From the NCBI GenBank assembly GCA_002471195.1, contig DKPN01000066.1:1-10490 (forward strand): 10,490 nt of DNA. Reading direction: 5' to 3'. Source of the stretch: Bacteroides sp. UBA7333 (lineage in GTDB: Bacteria > Bacteroidota > Bacteroidia > Bacteroidales > Bacteroidaceae). The position numbers and the translations under genes were made by a program. The notes beneath the pieces are model-generated. The model saw only the letters and a program-made list of their open reading frames with translations. It was not told the origin of the DNA and did not search any database. Below, piece after piece: positions 1-6,517 of the stretch (its first letter is position 1; every line of letters begins with the position of its first letter).

Positions 1-1014
1 ATGGGCGCATGGCAAAGCGGCATTCAATCCTTTAGCCTCGATACGGCCTACGCCGGAATTAAGAAAATGCTTACCACGCCGCCTCAACGCCATCCCGGTG
101 GCGGAACCGTAGGCGTTGAGCACATTGTTCCGTATATGGAATACGGCTACATTCCACAAGGGAAAGGCTACGTTTCCAATACGCTCGAATACGCATACGA
201 CGACTGGTGTGCCGCGCAAATGGCAAAAGCCTTGGGTAAAGAAGACGACCATGCCTACTTCCTCAAGCGATCGGGCAATTGGAAGAACCTGCTCGATCCG
301 CAATCGGGCTTTATTCGCCCCAAAGACGAGCAAGGCAATTGGATACAACCGTTCGATCCCTATCACACACCCGGCTTTGTAGAAGGAAACGCATTCAACT
401 ATAGCTGGTTTGCGCCGCACGATCCCGAAGGACTCGTTGCCGCGATCGGACAAGAACGATTCGTAGGTCGTCTCGATAGCGCAATGGCAAAATCGGCACG
501 CGCCAATTTCAACGCAGCAGGCGACAACTTCGGCGACTTCCCCGTAAACCAGGGAAATCAAACCTCCATGCAAGTTACCTACCTCTTCAACTGGGCAAAG
601 GCACCTTGGCTAACGCAAAAATGGAGCCGCGCCATTCAAGAACAATACTACGGCACCACCCCATACGATGCCTATCCGGGCGACGAAGATCTGGGGCAAA
701 TGAGCAGTTGGTATATCTTGAGCGCATTGGGATTGTTCCAACTCGATGGCGGTTGCTCCCAAACACCGCACTACGAACTCGCCTCACCGCGCTTCCCGAA
801 AGCAGTAATTCATTTCGGCAACAAGTATAACCGAGGCGACAAACTGGAGATCGTTGCACACAACGCATCGAAAGAAAACAAATACATCCAGAGCGCACAG
901 CTCAACGGCAAACCGATCACCGGTTTCAGAATTACGCAAGCAGAGCTATTCAAAGGCGGAACCCTCGAGATCGTGATGGGCCCGGAGCCAAACAAAGCGT
1001 GGGGCATCGAATAA
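1..1014 (+). CDS. GH92 alpha-mannosidase, C-terminal part (5' end outside window)
   Basis: Exo-acting alpha-mannosidase of glycoside hydrolase family 92, a calcium-dependent inverting family (often alpha-1,2) that Bacteroidetes use on N-glycans and yeast mannan, normally in the periplasm or at the surface. The visible 337 residues are the C-terminal half of a protein usually near 750 aa. The window opens on an ATG codon, but this is almost certainly an internal Met because the N-terminal beta-sandwich domain and signal peptide are missing. Family landmarks are the GTVGVEHIVPYMEYGYIP stretch (35-52), GFVEGNAFNYSWFAPHD (125-141), whose Glu128 matches the family's general acid, and GDEDLGQMSSWY (227-238), whose acidic cluster matches the region of the catalytic-base aspartates. 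The end is an ordinary beta-rich GH92 tail, followed by TAA. Codon use is GC-rich compared with the genes at 1.8-8.7 kb. Substrate linkage cannot be read from this part. Confidence 0.93.
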   Translation: MGAWQSGIQSFSLDTAYAGIKKMLTTPPQRHPGGGTVGVEHIVPYMEYGYIPQGKGYVSNTLEYAYDDWCAAQMAKALGKEDDHAYFLKRSGNWKNLLDPQSGFIRPKDEQGNWIQPFDPYHTPGFVEGNAFNYSWFAPHDPEGLVAAIGQERFVGRLDSAMAKSARANFNAAGDNFGDFPVNQGNQTSMQVTYLFNWAKAPWLTQKWSRAIQEQYYGTTPYDAYPGDEDLGQMSSWYILSALGLFQLDGGCSQTPHYELASPRFPKAVIHFGNKYNRGDKLEIVAHNASKENKYIQSAQLNGKPITGFRITQAELFKGGTLEIVMGPEPNKAWGIE

Positions 1015-1060
1015 AAGTGCAAAACAAGCAATACTCATAATCACCACATTAGATAAAAAA

Positions 1061-1098
1061 GCAACCTTTTTAGCAAAAAACATGCTAAAAAGGTTTGC
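1061..1098. terminator. Hairpin after the GH92 gene (probable terminator)
   Basis: The arms GCAACCTTTTTAGCA (1061-1075) and TGCTAAAAAGGTTTGC (1083-1098) pair almost perfectly, with one bulged base, around a 7-nt A-rich loop. The hairpin lies 47 bp after the GH92 stop and could end that transcript, but no clean T-run follows it. Its right arm contains the TTTG -33 element of the tRNA promoter. Confidence 0.55.
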
Positions 1099-1124
1099 AC
1101 GTTTAAGAAATAACACTACCTTTG
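1094..1124 (+). promoter_or_regulatory. Bacteroidetes-type promoter of tRNA-Ser
   Basis: TTTG at 1094-1097, exactly 19 bp, then TACCTTTG at 1117-1124. This is a full match to the Bacteroidetes primary sigma consensus (TTTG, 19 bp, TAnnTTTG). The expected transcription start is near 1131, about 40 nt before the tRNA. The -33 element lies inside the right arm of the preceding hairpin. Confidence 0.85.
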
Positions 1125-1169
1125 CAACGCAATCGAGAGAAAACGATAGCAGAACGATAAGTTCTTTTT

Positions 1170-1254
1170 GGAGAGGTGGCAGAGTGGTCGATTGCGGCGG
1201 TCTTGAAAACCGTTGTACTGCGAGGTACCGGGGGTTCGAATCCCTCCCTCTCCG
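1170..1254 (+). tRNA. tRNA-Ser (anticodon UGA)
   Basis: An 85-nt class II tRNA with a long variable arm, as expected for serine. Acceptor arms GGAGAGG (1170-1176) and CCTCTCC (1247-1253) pair, followed by discriminator G1254. The anticodon loop is CT-TGA-AA, which reads UCA codons. The T arm is GGGGG-TTCGAAT-CCCTC with one G-U pair. CCA is not encoded. It has its own promoter and terminator, so it looks monocistronic. tRNA-Ser genes are frequent integration sites, and the AT-rich accessory stretch begins just downstream, but I found no second copy of its 3' end in the window. Confidence 0.97.
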
Positions 1255-1257
1255 CTG

Positions 1258-1296
1258 AAAAGCTCTAGAAACACAAGTTTCTAGAGCTTTTTTTAT
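1258..1296 (+). terminator. Rho-independent terminator of tRNA-Ser
   Basis: A perfect 14-bp inverted repeat: AAAAGCTCTAGAAA (1258-1271) and TTTCTAGAGCTTTT (1278-1291), with a 6-nt loop CACAAG and an uninterrupted T-run. It starts 4 nt after the tRNA. Confidence 0.93.
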
Positions 1297-1354
1297 TTCC
1301 CTACATCACACTAGTTTTGGATCAGCGGATAAATACGGTTGGAGAGTCTTGTTA

Positions 1355-1698
1355 TTATGCATATAGTTTAGCAAGTCTATACATGAAAAATTTAATATCA
1401 TTAACTCCTCTAAACTGAGAACTCAAAGCCTTAATCTTAGCGTTGAAGGATTTCGAAGCAGCATTGATGGAACGCCCCAGTCGAAAAAGTTGACGATCTC
1501 CACATAGTAAGTCTGTATGAAACGTGCCGCTCTTCCAAAAGCAAGAAAGCCGGATTCCTCAACCTCATCATACCATTTGGCAAGTCTCGTCAGAGCGATA
1601 TCCTTGTGCTGGCACTGATGATATATTAGCCCAAGTCTCATGGAAAGATAGTATGCCTTCTTCAGATCAGAATATTCCGTGATCTGCTTCTTTTTTTT
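1355..1698 (-). pseudogene. ISL3/ISAon1-type transposase, C-terminal remnant
   Basis: Reading leftward from about 1698, the translation gives ITEYSDLKKAYYLSMRLGLIYHQ and then HKDIALTRLAKWYDEVEESGF, up to VNFFDWG. After a frameshift near 1470 it continues as RSINAASKSFNAKIKALSS and QFRGVNDIKFFMYRLAKLYA, with a stop at 1355-1357. The motifs NFF...RSxNAxxxSFNAKIKAxxxQFRGVxDIxFFxxRLAKLYA are typical of the C-terminus of Bacteroidetes transposases in the DDE ISL3 group. Only about 110 of several hundred residues remain, the 5' side ends abruptly near 1698, and the frame is broken, so the gene is dead. It lies just after the tRNA-Ser terminator and marks one edge of the AT-rich accessory region. 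The 1298-1354 stretch is probably its non-coding IS tail. Confidence 0.8.
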
Positions 1699-1736
1699 GG
1701 GGGAGAAGTGACATTGTTTAAATGATAATTTTTATT

Positions 1737-1770
1737 CGAAAGCAAAAGTAGGTATTCGATTTTGCTTTCG
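1737..1770. repeat. Perfect 11-bp inverted repeat between IS remnant and OmpA gene
   Basis: CGAAAGCAAAA (1737-1747) and TTTTGCTTTCG (1760-1770) pair perfectly around a 12-nt loop. It lies 48 bp after the stop of the zinc ribbon-OmpA gene, read leftward, so it may end that operon, but neither strand has a following T-run. It could instead be a relic of a mobile-element end. A run of C residues (about 1788-1794) sits between it and the gene. Confidence 0.5.
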
Positions 1771-1818
1771 ACCTCTTATGCTGCCGCCCCCCCTTCCGGA
1801 TGAATAGTTTTCAGTTGG

Positions 1819-2553
1819 TTATTTGATTGAAACAATAACCTTACGATAGTCTTTTACTGTTGGATATGATAAATCTTTATTTTTAGATTTGCCATACCAT
1901 TGAATCTCAATTTTCTCTTCAATAAATTCTTGTGATGCAAGGATATTTTTTACCGCTTCAGCTCTCTGTCTAGAAATCCAATCATTTACTTCTACAGAAC
2001 CAAGGTCGCAAGCATATCCTTCCACCAGTATTGTCGCTTGTTTGTTTGTCTGCAAATAGGCTTTAGCGTATTCTGCTATCAATTCTTTAGCACTCGCTGC
2101 CACTTCATGGCAACTTAGGTCAAACAATATATTGATATTAGGGATAACAAGAGTTCCTGCTTTATTTTGTTCTTCTTTTTTGATATTGTTTGCAAGAGCT
2201 CTTTTGAAAGATTCAATATTGTCTATTGTTTGCCCTACAACCACGGGATTGCTTTGAGCTACGGTAGTTTCTAATTTAAAGACCTCCTCAGGATTTTCTG
2301 TTACCACTTGAGTTGAATCTTGAATATATGTTACTCCATCAAATCCTACCGTATTATTCTTCTCTGAATGCAAGTAATAGGCATAGCCACTTACTATCAG
2401 CAATAGCAATATTGCAAATGCTACTAGCCCTTGCTTAACTTTACCTCTCTTTTGGCAAGATTTACACACTCCTCCTTTAGGTGTTTTTACTCCTTCTTGC
2501 ATCGAAATACCTTTGTTGCATTTGATACACTTAATTGTTCTTTCTTGTTCCAT
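1819..2553 (-). CDS. Zinc ribbon - transmembrane - OmpA-like domain protein
   Basis: A predicted 244-aa inner-membrane protein. Residues 1-35 form a short zinc ribbon with two CxxC knuckles (Cys9/12 and Cys30/33). Residues 42-61 are one strong transmembrane helix without a signal-peptidase site. A linker follows, then an OmpA C-terminal-like domain at about 138-244 (IPNINILFDLSC, VEGYACDLGS, NDWISRQRAEAVKNIL, YRKVIVSI). The NxxISxxRA motif keeps the Asn and Arg that bind diaminopimelate in this family. The usual GHTD is GYAC, followed by Asp. Topology should put the zinc ribbon in the cytosol and OmpA in the periplasm on peptidoglycan. I chose ATG 2553: it lies 16 bp after the upstream stop and the zinc ribbon starts right away. 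An upstream in-frame ATG at 2652 would add 33 unlikely residues overlapping the previous gene. No Shine-Dalgarno is seen. It is evidently co-transcribed with the MORN gene. Confidence 0.85.
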   Translation of the reverse strand: MEQERTIKCIKCNKGISMQEGVKTPKGGVCKSCQKRGKVKQGLVAFAILLLLIVSGYAYYLHSEKNNTVGFDGVTYIQDSTQVVTENPEEVFKLETTVAQSNPVVVGQTIDNIESFKRALANNIKKEEQNKAGTLVIPNINILFDLSCHEVAASAKELIAEYAKAYLQTNKQATILVEGYACDLGSVEVNDWISRQRAEAVKNILASQEFIEEKIEIQWYGKSKNKDLSYPTVKDYRKVIVSIK

Positions 2554-2569
2554 ATTTTTTAAATTAAAT

Positions 2570-5287
2570 TCATTTTGCAATCGTCTGTAATACAGACTTA
2601 AATATCTCATTAAATTCTTTATATGCTTCTGCAGTGAGAACTTCTTTTGCATATACTCGAACTTCTACAAAAAGCTCTTCTTTAGAATTACATTTATTTA
2701 TGACCTCTGCCAACCCTTCATGGAATTTCGCTGAAGCTGTCGAATTAGGACGTCCACTTGATACATGACCTCCTCCTCCCTTAAAATTTACATTACGAGT
2801 CTTTTGTATCAATCTTGATTGAGCCATAGCTAAAAAAAAGCCATCATCTCCCCACTTTCCATCTAAAAGAAAACTTTTAAAATTGGATGTCATTAACCAC
2901 TCATGATATCCTGTTTCTCCGCTTGCTGCTCTAATGGATTTATCAATAAATTTCCTAATCTCAGGCTGTTCTAATATCTTTGCAGCTTGCTTTTTATTTC
3001 CCATAGATAGACGTATAAAAAATTCCAAATAGTTATTAGCGGCACCTGTATATGTCTTAATAAAAGCCTTTAAATTAGCCTTATCGGCATTTGTCATGAG
3101 ATAATCCATTTCTTTTTTTGTTAATTGAATCGCTCCTTTAGCTTTTATTTTTTGCAACTCTTTGTATAATAGAGTTTTCGGTAATATAGTTTTGAGGAAA
3201 GTGGATTCAAATTTCTTATTTACAGTAGAATTTAATCTTTTCAATGATTGAATAGGTACTGATTTTTCTAATGTCTTTTGAATTTTTCCTGTTTGATCTT
3301 TTGAAATTCGTACCACCTTTCCAAACATTTCATTTCTCTTGCTTAATGTTACAATAGATTTTTTAGCGGTACTTTTTATGCTCTTGGCTGAAGAACTTAA
3401 CAATACCCCAGCATTTCGTGTAGGTACAGACTTTAATACTTTTGGAGTTATTACAAATGCAGCATTTACGGAAAGGTTTACCCCTAAAGCTGTTAATGCT
3501 TCTGTGATATCTTCTTCATTTTCAATAGCATCATAAGTATCCACTCCGGCAGAAGCCGTAGCGATTGTTGCATCAGCAACATTCAACGTCATGTTTGCAA
3601 AACCTGCAACTTTCCCAACTGTTATTAGCGCTCCACCAATAGGCACTCCAACTCCAGTTGAAGCCAATACAACCCCAACAACAGGGGCGGTAACTTCAAC
3701 AACCGCTAAAGCGATACTTGTATATTTTACAAATTTATTCCAAGAAACTCTATGCTTCTTATAAAATTCATTAGCACGCCTCGCAGAATCATAAACACCA
3801 GATTGGGGATTAATACGTTCTGCTTCTGTTGTCCATGTACCATTTCCTGTAGGGAACCCATTTATCAATTCACCTTCGTATAAATCGCCATTACCGAATA
3901 ACACACTGGCTTGCTTAGGAAAGTTATTTGAACCATCCCAATTAGCTGTAATGGCAATGGTCTCTTTTCCTTCTACATAATAGAGTGTACCATCACCTTT
4001 AATCTTTCCGTCTTCAAATTCTCCTTCATAGATATTCCCATCTGCAAATCGAAATATCCCTAAGCCTTTGAATTTTCCATCCACAAATTCTCCCTCATAA
4101 GAGTTACCGTTTTGGAATTGAAAATATCCTTGACCATACAACTTATTTTCTACAAAATCACCTTCGTAGAAATCTTGATTGATGTACGTAATCCTTCCTT
4201 TACCATTTATCCAACCTTCTTCCCAATTGCCTACATATTCATATTCTTTGGATGTATAAGCCCCCAAACCATGTTGTAATCCACTTTTCCATTCACCGTA
4301 ATAAATATCTCCACTTTGCCCAAAGGTATAGGTACCCAATCCATCAAATTCATTGTCTGTCCAATCACCGAAATAAGAATCATTATTGGAGAAGTACATA
4401 TCTCCATATCCATTTCTTTTTCCTTCCGACCATTCACCTGAATAATAAGCAAAATCACTTGTTGTAACATAACCGAAGCCATCAGGTTTATTATCCACCC
4501 AATCACCATTATACCAAAGAGATTTATTCTTATATACACCACTGCCATTTAATTTGCCATCTTTCCATTCGCCAATAAGACTATCTGTTTTGGTAAAATA
4601 TTTTCCATAGCCAGTCCATTTGCCATTCGCCCATTCTCCGTCATAACACGAGCTGTCATTATATTGCATACAACCTCTTCCATCTGGTTTATTATTCAAC
4701 ACATAGCCATTATAGAATCCTTCAGCTGTTTTTTGCTGTATATGTGTTTGTAATAATTTACCGTCTTTCCAAGTGCCTTGTTTTATACTTCCATCTTCTT
4801 TATATAGAATACCCCTTCCACAGAACTTACCATTTGTCCATTCACCACTATAATAAAGTTTCCCGTTTTTATACCAATTCAAGAACCCATCTGGATTGCT
4901 TTTACTAAAAGTTCCTACATAGACATCTTGTCCTTTTAGATATACTCCAAATCCTTCAAATAAATCACCCTGCGTTTTACTAATATATGTACTTCCATCA
5001 GATAAGGTCATAACTTTATCTAATGAAGAAGCTCCATAATAAGCTGTAATCGTTTGTTGTGATATTAAGCTATCATTATTATATATGGAAAGTACACCAT
5101 TCCCATGAATCAATTTGTCGAAAGATTCACCATCCCAATTATAGGTGATATTCTGTTTATTAGCTTCAGTCCAAATATACAGGTCTTCATTTTGGATGCA
5201 TACCCATTCGTCAATATTTTCTTTTTGACATGAAAATAGGCACATCAAAAAGTAACACACGTATATAATATTGATTTTTAGCTTCAT
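2570..5287 (-). CDS. MORN-repeat lipoprotein with toxin-like C-terminal region
   Basis: A predicted 905-aa lipoprotein. A hydrophobic signal ends in the lipobox LFSC (Cys20). About 15 MORN repeats occupy roughly residues 108-483, with the pattern YxGEWxxGKxxGxGxYxx, for example YEGEFVDGKFKGLGIF. About 515-612 is a Gly/Ala/Val-rich hydrophobic stretch followed by an acidic segment (DTYDAIENEEDITEAL), then a Lys-rich region. The end (about 785-905) holds GETGYHEWLM, KWGDDGFFLA and FKGGGGHVSSGRPNSTASAKFHEGLAEVI, with His795, His841 and His856. Architecture (secreted N-terminus, repeats, hydrophobic pre-toxin-like spacer, compact His-rich end) resembles polymorphic toxins, but I cannot name the terminal family, so effector activity is inference. 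ATG 5287 gives a proper signal peptide; an upstream in-frame TTG would only add eight polar residues. No immunity gene is evident. The zinc ribbon-OmpA gene follows 16 bp later. Translation is intact, and AT-rich codon use contrasts with the GH92 gene. Confidence 0.88.
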   Translation of the reverse strand: MKLKINIIYVCYFLMCLFSCQKENIDEWVCIQNEDLYIWTEANKQNITYNWDGESFDKLIHGNGVLSIYNNDSLISQQTITAYYGASSLDKVMTLSDGSTYISKTQGDLFEGFGVYLKGQDVYVGTFSKSNPDGFLNWYKNGKLYYSGEWTNGKFCGRGILYKEDGSIKQGTWKDGKLLQTHIQQKTAEGFYNGYVLNNKPDGRGCMQYNDSSCYDGEWANGKWTGYGKYFTKTDSLIGEWKDGKLNGSGVYKNKSLWYNGDWVDNKPDGFGYVTTSDFAYYSGEWSEGKRNGYGDMYFSNNDSYFGDWTDNEFDGLGTYTFGQSGDIYYGEWKSGLQHGLGAYTSKEYEYVGNWEEGWINGKGRITYINQDFYEGDFVENKLYGQGYFQFQNGNSYEGEFVDGKFKGLGIFRFADGNIYEGEFEDGKIKGDGTLYYVEGKETIAITANWDGSNNFPKQASVLFGNGDLYEGELINGFPTGNGTWTTEAERINPQSGVYDSARRANEFYKKHRVSWNKFVKYTSIALAVVEVTAPVVGVVLASTGVGVPIGGALITVGKVAGFANMTLNVADATIATASAGVDTYDAIENEEDITEALTALGVNLSVNAAFVITPKVLKSVPTRNAGVLLSSSAKSIKSTAKKSIVTLSKRNEMFGKVVRISKDQTGKIQKTLEKSVPIQSLKRLNSTVNKKFESTFLKTILPKTLLYKELQKIKAKGAIQLTKKEMDYLMTNADKANLKAFIKTYTGAANNYLEFFIRLSMGNKKQAAKILEQPEIRKFIDKSIRAASGETGYHEWLMTSNFKSFLLDGKWGDDGFFLAMAQSRLIQKTRNVNFKGGGGHVSSGRPNSTASAKFHEGLAEVINKCNSKEELFVEVRVYAKEVLTAEAYKEFNEIFKSVLQTIAK

Positions 5288-5307
5288 ATAATAATTATTT
5301 CCTGAAT

Positions 5308-5540
5308 TCAACTCACTAATGCAATTTCTTGATTAGTAACTTGCTTAAATATTTCAATTGGAGTATAAATCCAAGTCTTTTTCTAGGACGATTATTTAAG
5401 TTATCCTGTACGATCTAAATTATATCCACTGGTAAAGACTCAAAATCAACTCCCTTTGGAAAGAACTGCCTAATGAGTCCATTAGTATTCTCATTTGCGC
5501 CATACTTCCAAGAATGATAAGGGTAGACTTGCCAACTTTT
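5308..5540 (-). pseudogene. IS30-family transposase, C-terminal remnant
   Basis: Read leftward, the sequence gives VYPYHSWKYGANENTNGLIRQ, then FFPKGVDFESLPVDII, an in-frame TAG, and IVQDNLNNRPRKRLGF. One frameshift later it gives TPIEIFKQVTNQEIALVS and TGA at 5308-5310. PYHSWxxGANENTNGLIRQ(F/Y)FPKG and LNNRPRKRLGFxTPxExF are diagnostic of the IS30 C-terminus and include the catalytic Glu of its DDE triad. The N-terminal two-thirds is missing, replaced at 5543 by an IS3 end, so the IS3 element may have inserted into or beside it. It ends only 20 bp before the MORN start codon, so that operon's promoter may lie inside this relic; I found no convincing one. Confidence 0.88.
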
Positions 5541-5542
5541 AC

Positions 5543-6492
5543 TGGACAAAAGTTAAGCTACATTTGAATATTTAATATTTTTAGGACTATGCTGCTCCCA
5601 AAACTCTTTGATATTGATATTACCAAGGAACGAGTGTCTTCTTTTTCGGTTATACTAGACTTCTATATACTGAAAAAGTTTTAGTTTCATCTGTTCTTTA
5701 CTTATTAGTTTACACCCATAAACAAGCTCGTTTCAGAGCTTTAAAGAAACCCTCGGCAACGGCATTATCCCAGCAGTTTCCTTTTCTCAACATACTCTGT
5801 ACATCTTATGAGAGTCGATTATATGGCAAGTTTTGACTGAGGCATATGACCACTCGATCAGAATGGAAGATCATGTCCATAGCAGGCTTACGCTTCTTTA
5901 TAGCCATATTTAAAGCCGCAATAACAGTCTCTTCTGCACTCATGCCTTCGCTAAAACTCCAACCAACAGCCTTTCTATCAAAGAAGATTGTTATCAGGTA
6001 TAAAAAGCCCTCTAAAGTATGTATATACGTAATGTCTGAAACCAACCTTAAAGATGGCCCTACCAGCTTAAACTCTCGGTTTAGAAGATTATAACAGACT
6101 GGATCTTTATGAACTGAGTCTGTTGTTGTCTTAAACCTTCTGCGGACTTTACTCTGTATATTTAGCTGTTTCATATGCAAAGCAACTGTAGTGCGCGAAA
6201 TTATTGATCCTTTTACCCTTATCTCCGCGGCTAACCTAGGGCCGCCATAAAGACTTTTATTTTCAAAATAAGCACCTTTGATCTGCTTATCGATTGTCTC
6301 GCAAAAAGATATGTACGGCTTTTTTTAGGATTTAATTCTCTAATTCAAGCTTGCGCATTTTTTCTTTCAGATCGGCAAGTTCTTTTTCTTCAGGTGTCAT
6401 CTTCTGAATACCGTTACCCAGAAAGAAGCCTTCTCCGTATTCTTCAGCCTCTTTTCGCCAGCAATAAATCAAATTACTTGGTTTTGTATAAA
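5543..6492 (-). mobile_element. IS3-family element remnant, one terminus intact
   Basis: The transposase-downstream end begins TGGACAAAAGTTAAGC at 5543. That is consistent with the TG...CA ends of IS3-family elements and is placed 10 bp beyond the orfB stop. The other end is gone: no matching inverted repeat occurs near 6490-6520, and orfA lacks its N-terminal half. The element lies between the IS30 relic and the 3' end of the BspA-like gene. It is about 950 bp, compared with roughly 1.2-1.5 kb for intact members. Confidence 0.8.
5553..6492 (-). pseudogene. IS3-family transposase (OrfA end + OrfB), inactivated
   Basis: The OrfA end is recognisable at about 6492-6300: LIYCWRKEAEEYGEGFFLGN, then MTPEEKELADLKEKMRKLELEN, a stop, and ILKKAVHIFLRDN with another stop. 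OrfB follows: SLYGGPRLAAEIRVKGS, then FKTTTDSVHKDPVCYNLLNR, SDITYIHTLEGFLYLITIFFDRKAVGWSFS and FHSDR. After a frameshift just past HSDR it resumes with RKGNCWDNAVAEGFFKALKR, a further frameshift, and LVYGCKLISKEQ. It ends NVA with a stop at 5553-5555. The Asp (SDITYI), Asp (HSDR) and Glu (NAVAEGFF) of the DDE triad are all visible. At least two internal stops and two frameshifts make it inactive. A 124-codon open piece (5806-6180) inside it is a fragment of OrfB and not a separate gene. Confidence 0.9.
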
Positions 6493-6517
6493 TCATTTGT
6501 CATTACTTAGTCATTCT

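Noticed and set aside
2554..2652. 33-residue N-terminal extension of the zinc ribbon-OmpA protein (ATG 2652)
   Set aside because: It would overlap the MORN gene by 83 bp, and the added basic residues precede a complete zinc ribbon that starts well at ATG 2553.
5288..5311. TTG start adding eight residues to the MORN lipoprotein
   Set aside because: ATG 5287 directly begins a canonical lipoprotein signal (MKLK, hydrophobic core, LFSC).
5806..6180. Independent 124-aa gene
   Set aside because: It is the central OrfB fragment of a frameshifted IS3 transposase.
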